Shown here: in pieces, positions 23,078 through 36,217 of the stretch | How positions within the stretch are numbered: position 1 is the stretch's first letter | How the letters are laid out: the number at the start of each line of letters is the position of its first letter | NCBI GenBank assembly: GCA_032158295.1 | Contig: CM063252.1 | Location: 13,199,164 to 13,263,163 of the forward strand | Reading direction: 5' to 3' | From: Pycnopodia helianthoides | Lineage: Eukaryota; Echinodermata; Asteroidea; Forcipulatida; Asteriidae | DNA length: 64,000 bases | Notes under the pieces: model-generated | Database searches by the model: none | Told to the model about the DNA's origin: nothing | Seen by the model: the letters and a program-made list of their open reading frames with translations, nothing else | Made by a program: the position numbers and the translations under genes

Positions 23078-23660
23078 AGGTGGCATGTGGGGGCATGCGG
23101 CGAAGTGTACTGGACTCAAACTCTGGTGTTTCTGATCAGCAGAATGTGGGTTCGAGTCCCAGTCTTGACACTTATGTCCTTAAGCAAGACACTTGCCCAT
23201 CATTGCTTCGGCCTTCGGATGAGACACAAGGCTGTAGGTTCCGTGTGTTGTGTAACGCGCTTAAAAGAACCCAGCCGTCGATTTCACCAAACTCTTCCTA
23301 ACTTGGGATTAATCTTAGGACTTGGGACGAGTTAAGTTCCGTATTCATAGACGTCAGGACGCATTGAACCCGCCCTAAGTTAGGACGAGTTACTCATCCT
23401 AACTCGAGATAGGATTAATCCTAGCGCTTCATGAAATCGGCTGCAGTACACTTATTGTTAAGAGAAGGGGTTGGCCCTGGTGTTTTCTGGTATGGCTGGC
23501 TGGCTGTAGATGGCGCCACAGCACCTTGTAAACCGTTACAAAGTGCTAATGCCAATAAATAGGTCTTATACTTTAAACATAGCTCAGCATAACTTGTAGA
23601 TAAAATAATGAGCGCTTTGAGATGCTCTAGAGCGTGATGAAGCACTTTATAAGCACTGCA
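23078..23660 (+). mobile_element. tRNA-Leu-like SINE interrupted by a nested MITE
   Basis: SINE sequence (ACTGGACTCAAACTCTGGTG, GGGTTCGAGTCCCAG, AAAAGAACCCAG) stops at about 23276 and resumes at about 23456 (ACTTATTGTTAAGAGAAGGGG) through to a GCGCTTTGAGATGC end. Confidence 0.85.
23275..23450. mobile_element. MITE nested in a SINE
   Basis: CAGCCGTCGATTTCA and TGAAATCGGCTG are inverted ends, and TCCTAACT/AGTTAGGA repeats fill the interior. The SINE consensus AACCCAGTGCACTT is split here, with CAG present on both sides as a possible 3-bp target duplication. Confidence 0.75.
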
Positions 23661-24768
23661 TATTTTTATTATTATATTACGAAACTTTGGTAATAATGTA
23701 ACTACTGGTGTAGTAAACCTATTGACCATGCACGGAAGTCTACATCCTTTGTACTTCACGAAACTCTATTCAAATGGTGAATGGGACTTCAAAATTGATT
23801 GTGTATATAGACTTCGTGTAGGTATGTACATTTATTTTTGAAGCACTGGTGTAACTACATTATTAGTCAGTCGCTAAAAAAAAACTACTTAATACTGGCT
23901 TTGGGGTTGTTTTTTCCAAATAAAAATGACATCGTAATTGTTCTCTGATTTAAAACAAAATAAGTTTTTTATTGTACTGTGACATATCATTTATACTAAT
24001 GAAACAAACCATTATTTTTTACAAATAGTCCACTTACAACCAGGTTTTGCTGCTGCTGCATTTTACTTCGGTAAGGTTTGTTTTCATCAAAAAGTTACTC
24101 CTCAACATTTTCTCCTAAAAGTGTTTCTGTAGTATAAAAACAATGAAAGTCCAAAGAAGGCTTCACTTCCAATCACCCTTTTTTGGGGGGCCAATATTCT
24201 TGATCTTCAAGTCTGTCATAAATGCTGACTTTGGCATGTCATAATCGGTCTTTCCTGTTCAGTTTGAGGTCGTTCTATGAACATGCAGCGTTGTAGTCGA
24301 GAGCTAGAAGTTTGGGAGCAGGACCGAGACCAAGACCTGTGGGTCTGAAGTGGGAGACCGACGTGGAGATTCACAATACTGGAAATGGTCCGTAAAGGCC
24401 ACCCCGTTGCCTCTCCCATTCATTAGTAGGGAGCTCATGTCTTTTGCATATTGAGTAAAGCATTTGTAAACCAGGCATGTGATTTATCACGAATTTTCCG
24501 GATTTTTTTTCTAAGTCTTCTTGAGGCTTGAGGCATCATGTTTTCTTGAAAGAAGTATTAAGCAACCACCAACGGAAGAAAGAAATAGTCCACTTTGTAT
24601 CCAATCCTGCGTTTCTGGTGATGCACACAGTCTGTACACCTCCTGAATTGTAACATGTGGAAGATTCCAGTTCTAGAATATGGGAGAACCTCACCACTAA
24701 GCCCCTTTTTTTTCAGGAATTTTCACATACATAAATTTCATCCTTGGTAAACTATGGAAGGCAGCACA

Positions 24769-24774
24769 TTTATT
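24769..24774 (-). terminator. Polyadenylation signal of SLC51A
   Basis: The minus strand reads AATAAA, about 32 bases beyond the SLC51A stop codon. Confidence 0.6.
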
Positions 24775-24805
24775 GCATATTTGAAACATTTGTGAACGAT
24801 GGCCT

Positions 24806-27800
24806 TCAAACCTCACTCTCCCTCTGTGGTTGTTGGCTCTGAAGCTCAGCCGTCCTATCTTTATTGTGGTTGACCTCGCAGAGTGGCAAACCATCATCTG
24901 CCTTCTCCACATCGAACAGATTCGCGGGGAAGCTCGGCTTCTTCCCGTCCTTGTCCAGCAGAGGCGACGCCAGGTGTCTGACGTCTGCATAGCGGTGATG
25001 TGCCTGGGATCTATTCAGAGAGTCTGGCTGTTCAGCCTGGTGGAGTGGTTGGTGAATGTGGTTGAAGAAAGCTTTGCAACGTCCGAAGAACAGAATGAAG
25101 AATACCTCCACAATAATGAGATAGTTGTATAGCACTGGAGAGGAACAAGCAAATAAACACATCTCTTTATAAGTGTAATGCTTTAACTTTCCTTCCATCT
25201 TTTGTTCTCAGATAGCAAGATTCGTTTATTTAGGTTGCAATTTGGCGTAAAATTGACCATCTTTACGGGCAGTTTGGAACACAGTCATGCGTTTTGCACA
25301 GGCACATTTCACAAAACTCATTGCACGATTGGTTAGTGAACAACGCAGCTACGTTAACAATTCGAGTGTTTGACGCGCCTGCAAGTCAAAATGCAATTTG
25401 CCCGTAAAGATGGCGTCTATTGCAACCTATCTATTATATTAATATTACACGTTGACCATCATTCTTGCTATGTCCCTATTTATAAGACCTTTATAAGACG
25501 GCAGGAAAAGTGGTCATAGTGCAGGACCCCTTTTGGGAATAAGAAAGGTTTGTTTCTCTATTGTATATTTAAAACTGATATATATTTTTTTATGCAAGGG
25601 CCAATGGGAGACCAGTGGATTCCACTGAATTTGGCCGCCCAGTTTAAACCAGAAATAGTTGAATGAATGACCGAATTGCCTCAACTTAAATCGACCATGT
25701 GGGATGCCAGTCTTAAGAAATCTGGATGTTGTGAAAACGTTTAATATGTATGTATGTTGTTTCAGGAGAATTTGTATAAAGGTACAGTCGATTCTCATTA
25801 AAACAAGACCGGCCAAATAACCTCTTTATAACAGGAACGTTGTTAAAAGAGGACAGCAAAACAAAGAAACACAAAGCAGAAATGAGATTCAGAATGTACT
25901 ACTCTTTATAACAGAACCTCTCTATAACGTGTTCTTTATAACAAGCTCTTTATGTAAACGAGGGTTGACTGTAAAGTTTTCAAGTCGATGGTAGTGGGGG
26001 TCCAAGGGGACCCTGACTGTCGAGATCTTAACATTTGGAACTCAAAATGGGGCATGGTGGACCTCCCCCCTATTGGGTCTTCATTGTGGGCTTGAAATCT
26101 CAGGAATTTTTTTGAGGATTTTAAGGGGGTGTAACTTCTGTACAAGAGGGAAATAATGTGTTAAAGGAACATTACAGAATTGGTTTTGCTAACAAAACAG
26201 TTGCTGGCAGTGTAAGCACTTTATGTAATCCACCATATACATAAACTGACAAACCTGTAGAAGTTTGAGAACGATCGGCCATGTGGGTCACGAGAAAATA
26301 GTGAAAAACCGATTACACATTTGCATGAAATCATATAGATTCAACAAATGAATAAAACGCTCACTGAGCGATAAACTCCAATCGGAAAATTAGTTTATTC
26401 ATTTCTCATCAAATATGGCATTTCAGACAGAAATATTTTAAGGGATGTTTTCTACTATCATCATTATTAGACCATGTAAGTTTTATGTAAATCTGTGATC
26501 AAAAAGTATATTTTTACAAGTTTTTTTCTTACCAATTATGTAATGTTCCTTTCACGGTATGGGAACATTGGGGGATACCCTCTGCCCCATATTGGGCATG
26601 GTATAGATCTTAATTTGGAAAAAGTGACCCCAAAGCACCTTATGGTGTACATGTTTAGTATGGCCCTCTCATGCTATCAGGGAATTGAACTGTAACTTAC
26701 AACTCTGCCTAATACTCGGTGCCAATATCCCCTTGCAAGGCAGAGAGATCGACTGGAGACGATGTTGATCACGAGGACCTGGATGCTTGGTAAAATCATG
26801 AAAAACTTCAGCAGCGAGAACTTGAGCCTGAAGTTGCCGTACATCGCTGCTAGGCTGGCATCAGCTGCTACGTTGATGATCGTCAACGCGTACATCGCCG
26901 TCAGCGTCGAGACAAGGACAAAGGCAGTGAGGTAGATGAAGGCAGATCCGGCATCAACCTGTGTTGGAGACAGATAACAAAGTTGTTGATCAACTGAGCT
27001 GTGTATGTTTCTTATATGAAAGTTTGTCTGTTTCTTGGTAAAAAGGCTTATATATGTAAGTTTGTCTGTTTCTTGGTAAGAAGGCTTATATATGTAAGTT
27101 TGTCTGTTTCTTGGTAAGAAGGCTTATATATGTAAGTTTGTCTGTTTCATGGTGGGAAGGCTTATATGACAGTTTTTTTCTGTTTCTTGGTAGGAAGGCT
27201 TATATGAAAGGTTTTGTATGTTCTTGGTAAGAAGGCTTACATGTAAGTTTGTCTGTTTCTTGGTAGGAAGGCTTATATGTAAGCTTGTTTGTTTCTTGGT
27301 CCGAAGGCTTATATGTAAGCTTGTTTGTTTCTTGGTAGGAAGGCTTATAATGTAAGTTTGTCTGTTTCTTGGTAGGAAGGCTTATATGTAAGTTTGTCTG
27401 TTTCTTGGTAGGAAGGCTTATATGTAAGTTTGTCTGAAGTAATTACAGTCTTCCGGGAGACTGTTCCTTTTTTTAAGGTTATGATCTTTTTGTAATCATC
27501 ACCTTCTTCATGGGCGTGCCCTTGGTGTGCACACTTCTTGATTACATTACCTGAGTTGGGTTATAAAGCCCATCTGCCCAGAGGATAGCGGTTACAAAGA
27601 GGGTCATCGGCTGGACTACGGCTAGCTGAAGTACTGCCGCTCTCAAGCGATGTAAATTAGACCTGTGGATTAGAAAGTGAATGAATGATATATCAAAATA
27701 ATCGACTGGGCTACTGATCACTGAATCAGATCAATTGATTGATGGATCACCGCCCAATTCACCTCTTTACTAAGGTGCTTTCCCCCTCCAGTAATTAAAG

Positions 27801-30800
27801 GGTGCTTTGAGTCAATCCTGGCATTGTTTTCTATCTAGAAGACTACAATAATCTCTGGAGCTATCACAGGTGTTTCTATGCATGTAAACCAACCTTTGGT
27901 TGAATCCAAAGGTGTACATGTACCTGCTTGGGGTCGATGTTGGATTTTGGACAGACTCTGTTAGTTACTGAGTCGATGTTAGACAGAGAAACTGTGAACA
28001 ACACTTTGTCAGGCCTTCGGGACAAGACAATCATCTGGTTTTATCTAGAACCATGAATCAAAGTCCCTTTGAGACATAAAATCCAGGTCCTGTTGACCCC
28101 ACCATGGGTCAAGCCATAACTGGTAGCCGGGGGGTATGCACTTACATTGTTAGTCTGATCTTCAGACAGCAGCACGGGAAACAGCACGCCAGAGGGGGCT
28201 GTGCCAGGGAGATCTTTGTGGTGGCTAACTTGACAACCATCTCGTCAGGTCCGCCAAAGTAGTTGAAAATCAGCATCAGAAAAATATAAAGAGACACTGC
28301 CATATACCTAGAGCAGAAGATCAATGACTTTTGTAAGTTTACACTTTCAACTGGACCAGCTTTATCGGCCTAATCAAATAATTAGAAGTATATTCCTGAA
28401 ACAACCCTCTTACATTCTTCTGTTTTAAAGTGTTAGGAAATGAGCTTTTCTCGGTTTTCTTTGGGGGAGGCCATTACTTTCTGTCTTGTGACAAAAATTC
28501 ACTGTCCTGGTTCTGGTGAAATACTGCATAAACCTGCACGTATCGGGGTGTACATTGTGCAAGTGACTGAGCAGAGTGTAATTACATAAAATGGGCCCCC
28601 CTGCTGATGTATCCCATGTCCATTGCTTGAAGTTTTCCCTTAAAAACAAGCTTGTGTTGGGGCTTGACGGATATCTTGTGGTAGCTTGTTCTGTTCTGCA
28701 AATGATCTTGGGAGGAAGGAGAATTTGTAACAGTCTTTGTGTGTACGGGGCTTAATGAAGGCAGTTGCAGCCTGTTGTCTAGTTCTGTTTAACCGGAAAG
28801 ACCAATTCCCATTCCCACCCACCCCCAGTCATGCAACCTTTTCTAGCATCAAGTTAGAACTCTAGCATCAACTTACAAACTGGCCGCCCATGATCCTAGG
28901 ATTGCTGCCTTCGGGATGAAGATACTTGCCAGCGATGTCAAGCTGTAGACCTGTACAACCAACAAGATACAATTATTCCATGGCACAGCATCGGCTTTAT
29001 ACCATGCTGGTAATGTCGCCCGCAGGCGGAAAATCCTACGGCGACTCCCATCTACACTATCCTCAATGGATGCAGGAAGCCAGCTCTGTCGTGGTCTCTG
29101 CACCAGCATCACACCGAGGACACCGACATATCTCGTCCTCTGTCTGCCCCTCAGCCTTCATCATAATAGTTCTTGACATTCTCTCTTACAAAGAGATCAC
29201 ATACACCCAATATCACCCCCCCCCCCCTTTGCGGACTCAGAAAAGAACAGATATGCAAGTGCAGTGCTGATCATAAATGCATTATTGGACAAAGTTTTTT
29301 AAAAAGAAGTTATCTTGTTTTCTCAGTGAATAAACCACCCTCCCCTAAAGAAAATAACTAAACAAAATTGACATCATTGATCATATGTTTATGCATGGAT
29401 ATTAAATATGTTGTGTAATTATGTAAAACAAAGTATCAAACTTCAAGGAATTATTGAAGACTTGGGTTATTTTATGACTTTATACTCAACACAGACACAA
29501 GTGTTCTCGAGTATAATGTTTGCTCACTTACCGGTACGAGTCCCAAGATGAAGATGGTGTAGCCTCTCCGTTCGCCGTACTTCATGGCTCTCATAATACC
29601 GACAGCTGCTTCCACGTACTGAAGGCAGCTCAGGATGCTGATGATGGTCATCGTGATGATGAGACCTTGTGACCACGGTTCGGACATGTACACTATAATT
29701 GTAAAGATCAATATATACAAATTGACAATCGGGAAAGAGAGTGTAAAACAGTCTCGTGAATCGTGTGCTGTGTCGATGAATCATTTGTTTGAGGGTTTGG
29801 TAATCCTGAGGTAGCAGATTCAAGTCCCGCTCCAGTAAGTCTGTCTTTGATCAACCTACAATTGTTTACAATTTACAAGTCAGTTTCCCTTGTTGGTTAT
29901 ACCTGAGTTTTGATAAAGAGCAAAGCAAAAATGAAAGTGCTATTATCCAATGCCTAGGACCAAGAACACGATTAAAGGAACATTACAGAATTGGTAAGAA
30001 CAAAACTTATAAAATGTACTTTTTGATCACAGATTTGCTTAAAACTTACACGGTCTAATGATGATGATAGAAAACATCCCTTGAAATATTTCTGTCTGAA
30101 ATGCCATATTTCATGAGAAATGAATAAACTAATTTTGCGATTGGAGTTTATCGCTCAGTGAGCGTTTTATTCATTTGTTGAATCTATATGATTTCATGCA
30201 AATGTGTAATCGGTTTTTTCACTCCCAGATGGCCGATCGATCTCAAACTTATACAGGTTTGTCAGTTTATATTATGGTGGATTGCATAAAGTGCTTACAC
30301 TGCCAGCAACTGTTTTGTTAGCAAAAACCAATTCTGTAATGTTCCTTTAACTTGTAAAAAGTCACGTTTAAACCGTAGGCGATTTTATTCTTTGTTGGTT
30401 TGTTATTTTTGTTAAATCCAGATATTGTTTGTTTGTAAAATCAATTGTTGATTGAATGTATTTGGTTCTGGTTACACCACCCTTGACGCCAAGATATTTT
30501 TGTAAAACAGCCGTCCTATTAAGAGCAAAGGAGGTGCTTGATCCAGTTTCCCAATGGCGTGCAGGGAAAAAAACCGCAAACGATTACAATGGAAAGGCAT
30601 ATACTTTAACCGTTGTTTTCAAGAGTTTCGGAAATTTCAATAAGAATTCCACAGGGTTATATTTAAAAAACAATTCTCTGAAACCCAGCTGAAGGTTTAA
30701 ACTAAACAAATTGGTGCTGTGACTGAACAGGTTCCAAGGTCAAACAATGGCCAAACAATGTCTGATCATATTTCACTATTATAAAGCACTTCTTTTACCC

Positions 30801-32003
30801 GTTCGAGTGACGCACGGTAGCGCATGCGTGGTAAAAAGACGGCTTTCGCAAGGAACGCCTGACAACAAACAAGGTTCCTTGCGAAAATTTTCGCTTGTAA
30901 GTTTTTTTGTCGTAGGTGGGTACCTACTTCAAGGAATGAAGAACATGTAAGAATTTGCTGTCCTTTCACACGAAGTTCATTTTGTAATATTTCACAAACA
31001 TTGAGAAAATTTCGCCTGGAATGTTTTTTTTTTTTCCCGTCGTGTAAAAAGAGCTTTTGTCAACACGTAGTTTTTAAGCCTTGTTGACACGAAGGCTGAA
31101 CTCGTGGGTCAGAATAATTCAAAGTACCATTATACTCTTGAGTGTTATTTGTGTTGGTGCTGAACACCACGCAGAGTAAAACTGTTTGTTGGAAGAACTT
31201 GAATCGTGAAGGTAGAATTCCACCTCCATGCTTGAACCAAGCACAACCTTGTTTTTTTTAAATAGAATGTTCCGCCATATTTACTCTACGTCTCGACGTA
31301 CACCTACGTGTCTCAGAAATGATGAGCGATTTGAGAGTCGTCTGGTAAAGCGCTATGTTAGAACTGGGTTCTATTTAGTACTAATAACAAGTTTTGTAAA
31401 ATATTTAATAATATGATTTTAAATTCAACATCTTGACCATCTGAAGATGCCCTCAACTAAACACTGGGCCGATGATCTCAAGCAAACGGATTCTATACAT
31501 GTACACGTTTGTAATGGCAGTTTTTCCTTAGTTTTGTTTTCCCCCAAAGGCTCCTTGACTAAACTCGCAAGATACACTCTAAAAACTCACCGGGTCAGAA
31601 TTGACCCGGATTCCGGGTTGAGTTAACTGGCCTGACCCATTTCTGGTCAGACGACCCGGAGTCTGTGTCCAAAGGATCCAGAAATTTGGTCAAACTCACG
31701 CAGAATCCGTGAGATACACCAAGTGAGAAGACTGGTCTTTGACAATTACCATAGGTGTCCAGTGTCTTTAAAGATTATACAAATGGCTGTCCAGATAAAT
31801 TGTTTTAATTTAATGCACCCTAATTATTATTCTTTAAACTTGTTCATAAGTGTAATTTAGTGGTGGGGGTGGGGGTTACCTCAATAAATGATTTAAGGAT
31901 TTGCCTTTATTACTAACTTACGTAAAATCATCTCCTTTGAGCTGGGAATCCCTTGAGTGCAGTTGTCATCATCTTGCACCTCTCCACCTGTTCCGTTTTC
32001 CAT
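24806..32003 (-). CDS. SLC51A: Organic solute transporter subunit alpha, 7 coding exons, 401 aa
   Basis: OST-alpha is a seven-pass plasma-membrane protein (Solute_trans_a family). In vertebrates it pairs with OST-beta and exports bile acids and steroids; the invertebrate substrate is unknown. Exons in transcription order: 32003-31922, 29692-29532, 28950-28877, 28307-28146, 27662-27551, 26958-26701, 25162-24806. They sum to 1206 nt with matching phases (1,0,2,2,0,0). The N-terminus carries NCTQG, a possible N-glycosylation site, then PSS. Membrane segments lie near residues 33-53, 70-90, 100-122, 175-195, 201-222, 244-265 and 293-310. Family marks are YFGGPDE after TM3, the cysteine cluster CCFPCCC (about 146-153) and an ACSSP motif before TM7. 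The C-terminal ~85 residues are hydrophilic and cytosolic. Exon 1 rests on a GTAAGT donor, phase and family-like content, so it is slightly less certain than the rest. The last exon's acceptor (AG before ATGTGTTTA) was chosen to keep ACSSP and the frame. Confidence 0.9.
25231..25430. mobile_element. MITE with TAGGTTGCAAT ends
   Basis: TAGGTTGCAATTTGGCG and CGTCTATTGCAACCTA are inverted ends about 200 bp apart. Internally GACCATCTTTACGGGC pairs with GCCCGTAAAGATGGCG. It is in the last SLC51A intron. Confidence 0.65.
25793..25973. mobile_element. Tigger/pogo-like MITE, copy 2
   Basis: Ends TACAGTCGATTCTCATTA and GAGGGTTGACTGTA; interior GGCCAAATAACCTCTTTATA and GGACAGCAAAACA as in 18045-18234. 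Confidence 0.8.
26165..26550. mobile_element. MITE with TTAA-type end (family B, copy 2, inverted)
   Basis: Left TTAA at 26161-26164 then AGGAACATTACAGAATTGGT; right end TAATGTTCCT followed by TTCA, so the right target copy has mutated. The interior runs opposite to 18345-18720 (AACAAAACAGTTGCTGGCAG at the left). Confidence 0.85.
27020..27440. repeat. Tandem repeat, unit about 34-37 bp
   Basis: About twelve degenerate copies of GGAAGGCTTATATGTAAG TTTGTCTGTTTCTTGGTA (written in two parts), in the SLC51A intron between exons 5 and 6. Confidence 0.9.
29816..29905 (+). mobile_element. tRNA-derived SINE fragment, second family
   Basis: GCAGATTCAAGTCCCGCTCC, then ATTTACAAGTCAGTTTCCCT; the head is truncated. 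It is in SLC51A intron 1. Confidence 0.6.
29976..30346. mobile_element. MITE with TTAA target duplication (family B, copy 3)
   Basis: TTAA at 29972-29975 and 30347-30350; ends AGGAACATTACAGAATTGGT and ACCAATTCTGTAATGTTCCT. Same orientation as 18345-18720. It is in SLC51A intron 1. Confidence 0.9.
31573..31775. mobile_element. Two abutting MITE fragments
   Basis: 31573-31700 starts ACACTCTAAAAACTCACCGG and is rich in GGGTCAGAATTGACCC, as at 41905-42133 and 45515-45690. 31705-31775 (CACCAAGTGAGAAGACTGG, GGTGTCCAGTGTCTTTAA) is the reverse of the left end of the element at 61869-62246. Confidence 0.65.
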
Positions 32004-33619
32004 CTCACTTCCTCTGTCCGTGGAGCTATACAAAAAAAAGCTCTACTGGTGTCCTATAATAATAGTGTCCTGCTGAGAAACAATTCTAACCTTCCAAAAA
32101 ACGCCAACCCGTGGACTGCTCACTCCAAATGGAATAGTTGGGTACTCGACGTTGTGCCAAGGTCCAACGATTGAGTTCCAAAACCAACCTTGTCAGTGTA
32201 GCATGTGCTCCTTATCTATTTACATGTAGGTATAAGTACCTGGATGTGTACTCCGTGCAGTGTACCATGTCTGTAAAAACTACAGGCTATTAATAATAAT
32301 TAAAAAACCAGTGAAAGCACGACTGCCATACATTGGCTACACCAGCTTTAGATATAATGAGGGGCTTAAAGTCCTCGTGACAAAAGACGGTATTCGTCAC
32401 CTGTGTGTCGTGCCTCGGCCGCTGCTTCTATTCAGTTGTTGATTGACTTCTGAAGATGCCGATTTCGCTGTTGTACCTGTTAGTTGTCATCGATCTCCGT
32501 GGGCTTTAAGTTAATGCTGGCCTACCCAACACTACTGTGGTATCAATATAACGAGGGCGGTTTTATTGTAAGGTGCTCTTTGCACGAGAACAAACCTGGT
32601 GTAGGTACTATATTGTGCATGTGGCCTTCCAACTTCTCGTTTGCATCCATAAAAAACACAGCAATAATTGTTCCTCCAATCTCGACTTCCACATGGACCT
32701 TACAGTTCGACTGTTCACATGAACTCTGAACTACTAGCAGGTGTATGTCCGTATAAATAGTACACCAACGCACAGGTGTGCCGAGATGACAAGGGTCAAG
32801 GTTCAAACATGTTGTTCCTAAGTAAATCCATAGTAATGCAGATTATGGCACAGAAACAATGCATACCTTGCGAGTTGTGACTCATTGTTATCAAAATATT
32901 ACTAGGAATTATTTAGGTTGAGGTGACACACGTGTTCATTCTATACGTTTGATAATTTCTCATAAGGCCATGTAAAAGAAATAACGAGTTTCTCGTCCGG
33001 ACTTTTTCAGAAAAAGGAGGAGGCAGTGCTTTACTATTTACTATTTTTTTTTTTTTTTTTGCTATTTTGTCCGAGATGGCCGCAATGCTAAATATGGCTG
33101 GCCAAGGTATATTTATTCACAGATATTTTGCTTATTGAGTATACTGATGCAATGTATGACAAAACAAACAATTGGTATCATTCATTTAGTCCACACTTTT
33201 CTATAAAATACTGCGAACGGCTGTTGTATTGCAAAGAAAAAAAGAAAGAGTCTAGACAAATTCTTAGGCAAAAATAAACCAAGGAACTTTCCCCCCTTTT
33301 TCTGAAGAGTAAATAATAAAATAAAAAAAGGAGGCGGCGGCCAAAAAGGAGGCGGGCGGGGTCGAGAAACTCGTAAGTTTTTTATTTGGCCTAATCTAGC
33401 CCTTTGTAATTGGGAAGGTTTGAACATTCGACTATGAAGAAGATACTGTCATGTTGTTTGATTAATGAATCTCATGAATGGCTCATTAAAACAACAGACA
33501 ACATGTGCATGTTTTTTTTTGGTTTTTGTTTTTCTTCCGATGTTCTCCAATTATGTTATAATTAGACGACTTAATTGCATAGCTGTATCAAACAGCTGCA
33601 GTATCAGAATTATAAATTT

Positions 33620-33770
33620 GGGATTGAACAAAGAAAAAATGACTGGAGCAGGACTTGAACCTGCGACCTCCGGCTTAACGTGCCGGCGCTATACCAACTG
33701 AGCCACCTACCCCTAATGTTGGCCGTCTCCCTATGTTGTCAATATCTATGTTCAGGGGTGCCAGTCAGAA
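33620..33770 (-). mobile_element. tRNA-derived SINE, second family, reverse
   Basis: The minus strand reads GGTGGCTCAGTTGGTATAGC, an anticodon arm CCGGC-ACGTTAA-GCCGG with triplet GTT, then AGGTTCAAGTCCTGC and a TTGTTCAA tail. The arm pairing is intact, but the acceptor stem is not a clean match, so I do not call a working tRNA-Asn. Confidence 0.8.
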
Positions 33771-33930
33771 GCCATTCAACCCGTAACTGCCATATAACCA
33801 GGGATGACACCAAGTTTACGCAGAAGCGGCAGCGGAGGGATCACCTCATGCAACTATTTGTACGGTTTCAAATATCAAGTGACAATGTCAATTTCCCTTG
33901 TCATGGTTTATAATACACAAGTTATGAGAA

Positions 33931-34158
33931 CACTGCAATAACTGGGGTGTTAAAATTGACACCATGGTGTTGTCACATATGGATACCACAATTTCATTTA
34001 TATGGTGTTTAAATAACACTAGTTCCTGCCAACACAATCACATCGGTGTTATTTTAACACCCTTTGATGTTAATTTTGACGTTGATGTTAATCTTGTAGG
34101 CATCTATTTTGACAACACCCATGGTGTCAATTGTAATTCCCTAGTTTTTTGCAGTGCA
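33931..34158. mobile_element. MITE with CACTGCAA ends
   Basis: CACTGCAATAACTGGGGTG on the left pairs with CCCTAGTTTTTTGCAGTG on the right. Several GGTGTTAAAATTGACACC-like inner repeats. It looks like a non-autonomous DNA transposon of about 228 bp. Confidence 0.75.
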
Positions 34159-36217
34159 ATTAAAACCTCCCTTTTTGAGGTATAGGCCTCAAGTTTGCGA
34201 ACGTTATAACCACTGTTTTGGTTTCACAACTTAAAACCCATTGGATGTTTTACATTATGTAAGTGTACAAGTGTACATCTCCTATACCATGATCTTGCAA
34301 TATATTCTTCGAACATCATAACCATAGCATTAGCAGTGTTTAATCATTAACTTGTGAATGTACAATGTTTCTTTTGCTACTTGCTTCCCACATAGCATGT
34401 GTCAACATTTTTTTGTTTTATAAACAAGATAACAAAATCACTGAGACGATAATCCTTAAAATAATTATTAATTGTTTCACAATCAAGTGACGTCTGTAGC
34501 AACGGACAGGGGGAAGGGGCGGGGTGTGTTCAGTGGGGCCTGTTTTTCGAACCTTCGTTTTTTCAAATGTTAGAGGGCGCAAGCTTCAGCTTCTTCTGGT
34601 GAAAGGTGAAACACCTGTAAATATATTCACACGGTTCATGTGTCGTTAAGCTGATTGGCTCAAGTTAAGCAACGGCAGATACACTGCGCAGCCTGCTCCT
34701 AATAAGCACACGTTGTCGTTATAGGGGGCAATGTCATTAGTCGCCTATCCCTCTACAAAGCATGAATGCGCGCATACATTCTCAACAATGCATCCTGTGG
34801 AGCATTCTTTTGTTCTTTTCTTTGTCCCCCACTCTTAACATTTTCCCATTATACATGTACTTTGTACACTCATTCCTTGTGGAGGTTCCTAGTCTTTTAG
34901 TGTTCCCTTATGTAGACCTTTTGTTTTCCCTTTTTTTTTTTTTTTTTCCTCGGTCTCCATAAGGTGCCGAGAATGAGCACATGTTGTTTTTAATATCATG
35001 GTACTCTCTCCTCTCTCTCTCGCTCTCGAGGATGTCCATTAATTTGTCTTGGCTCTGATGATCGTTTTGCCTTCCGTCTTCACAATATACCACTAACGAC
35101 AAAGAAGGCTGATTCCCTCTTCGAGGAGTCTTCTGTCTGTTTTTGCTCTTTCACTGCGCTATTCTGTACGGGAATTGCATATCTAAATTATTCTCTGTAG
35201 TGTAGGCCTTATCTTTACAAGTATATTTTGCATTTATCAGCGTGTTGTATTTATTTATGGTTCATAACTCACTGTTGTACATCAGGATTGGGTTTGAGTC
35301 AAGCCTGAGTTTTACAAAACGTCATCCTTTAGGCCTAAATAAGAAATGGCAAACAAATTTCAAACTTGATATTTGAACTGAACTTGATTGATTTGAGAAT
35401 TTCTTTGGAAATAATTATGTTTACTAAGAAAATGACGTAACATAAAAGTTGCTTCCCAACCCTCAATGGGGGAACACTTTAATGAAGACGGGCATTACGT
35501 CTATCTCGTTAATTATATATAGAGAGTGGTCGAAGATTTGGAATGCGTGTACTAATCCTAAAGTGGCATTTTGTTTGCCCAACTCCGTATACCAATGTCA
35601 TAGTAGTATCACCCTGTAAGATAATATCTCTTGTGCAAACTAAAGTGCTAAAGGTCGACGCTGATCTTCTTTAGACAATGTGTGGAAAAAAACAACGTAA
35701 TTACACCATGTCTACTTTACAACTGAGGATCGAAACATGGCCCCGGTGAAGTTTACTTAGAGAGCTAGCCTGTACCTGGGCTGTTTTTTCTAAATGGTCA
35801 GTGTCTGTATATAGTTTGTTTTGTATACACCGGAATGCATTCCAGGCTACATTTAATTATTGTTTTTACAACACGGTCGTATTTCTCACAATTACATGTT
35901 TTCAAGTGTATTTTGGACGGACTGTTGAAGATGTGGTTTGGTTTACATGTGTGATTCCCGCACTGCCAGAATTCGTGCGAACTTCGTGACTCACTTTGAT
36001 ATTCATTGGAGTTCACACTGATTCGTAGGGACATCTGCATCCATTATCAGAGCTGGTTCCTACCTGGGAGTAGCAAACAAATGCACATAGAGGATTAAGG
36101 GTGAGTTTTTGCACTGTTGAAGTGGTCGTACTCAATGCAAGGAGCATCGCACATCGTTTCCTATTCGGGGGAAGTCGTCAAAGATGACACTGTTGAAACT
36201 TTGAGAGCAAAGAGGAA

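Larger units (their letters stand above)
22689..24768. other. WDR3 - SLC51A intergenic region
   Basis: The two genes converge here. The region holds the WDR3 3' UTR, a SINE with a nested MITE (23078-23660) and otherwise AT-rich sequence without a convincing exon. I see no clear AATAAA for WDR3 close to its stop. Confidence 0.5.

Noticed and set aside
27020..27440. CRISPR-like array (about 35-bp repeats)
   Set aside because: There are no spacers; it is a plain degenerate tandem repeat inside an SLC51A intron.
32543..32806. 87-residue minus-strand frame as an SLC51A 5' exon
   Set aside because: The exon at 31922-32003 gives the right phase and a family-like N-terminus; this frame has no matching donor and no recognisable domain.
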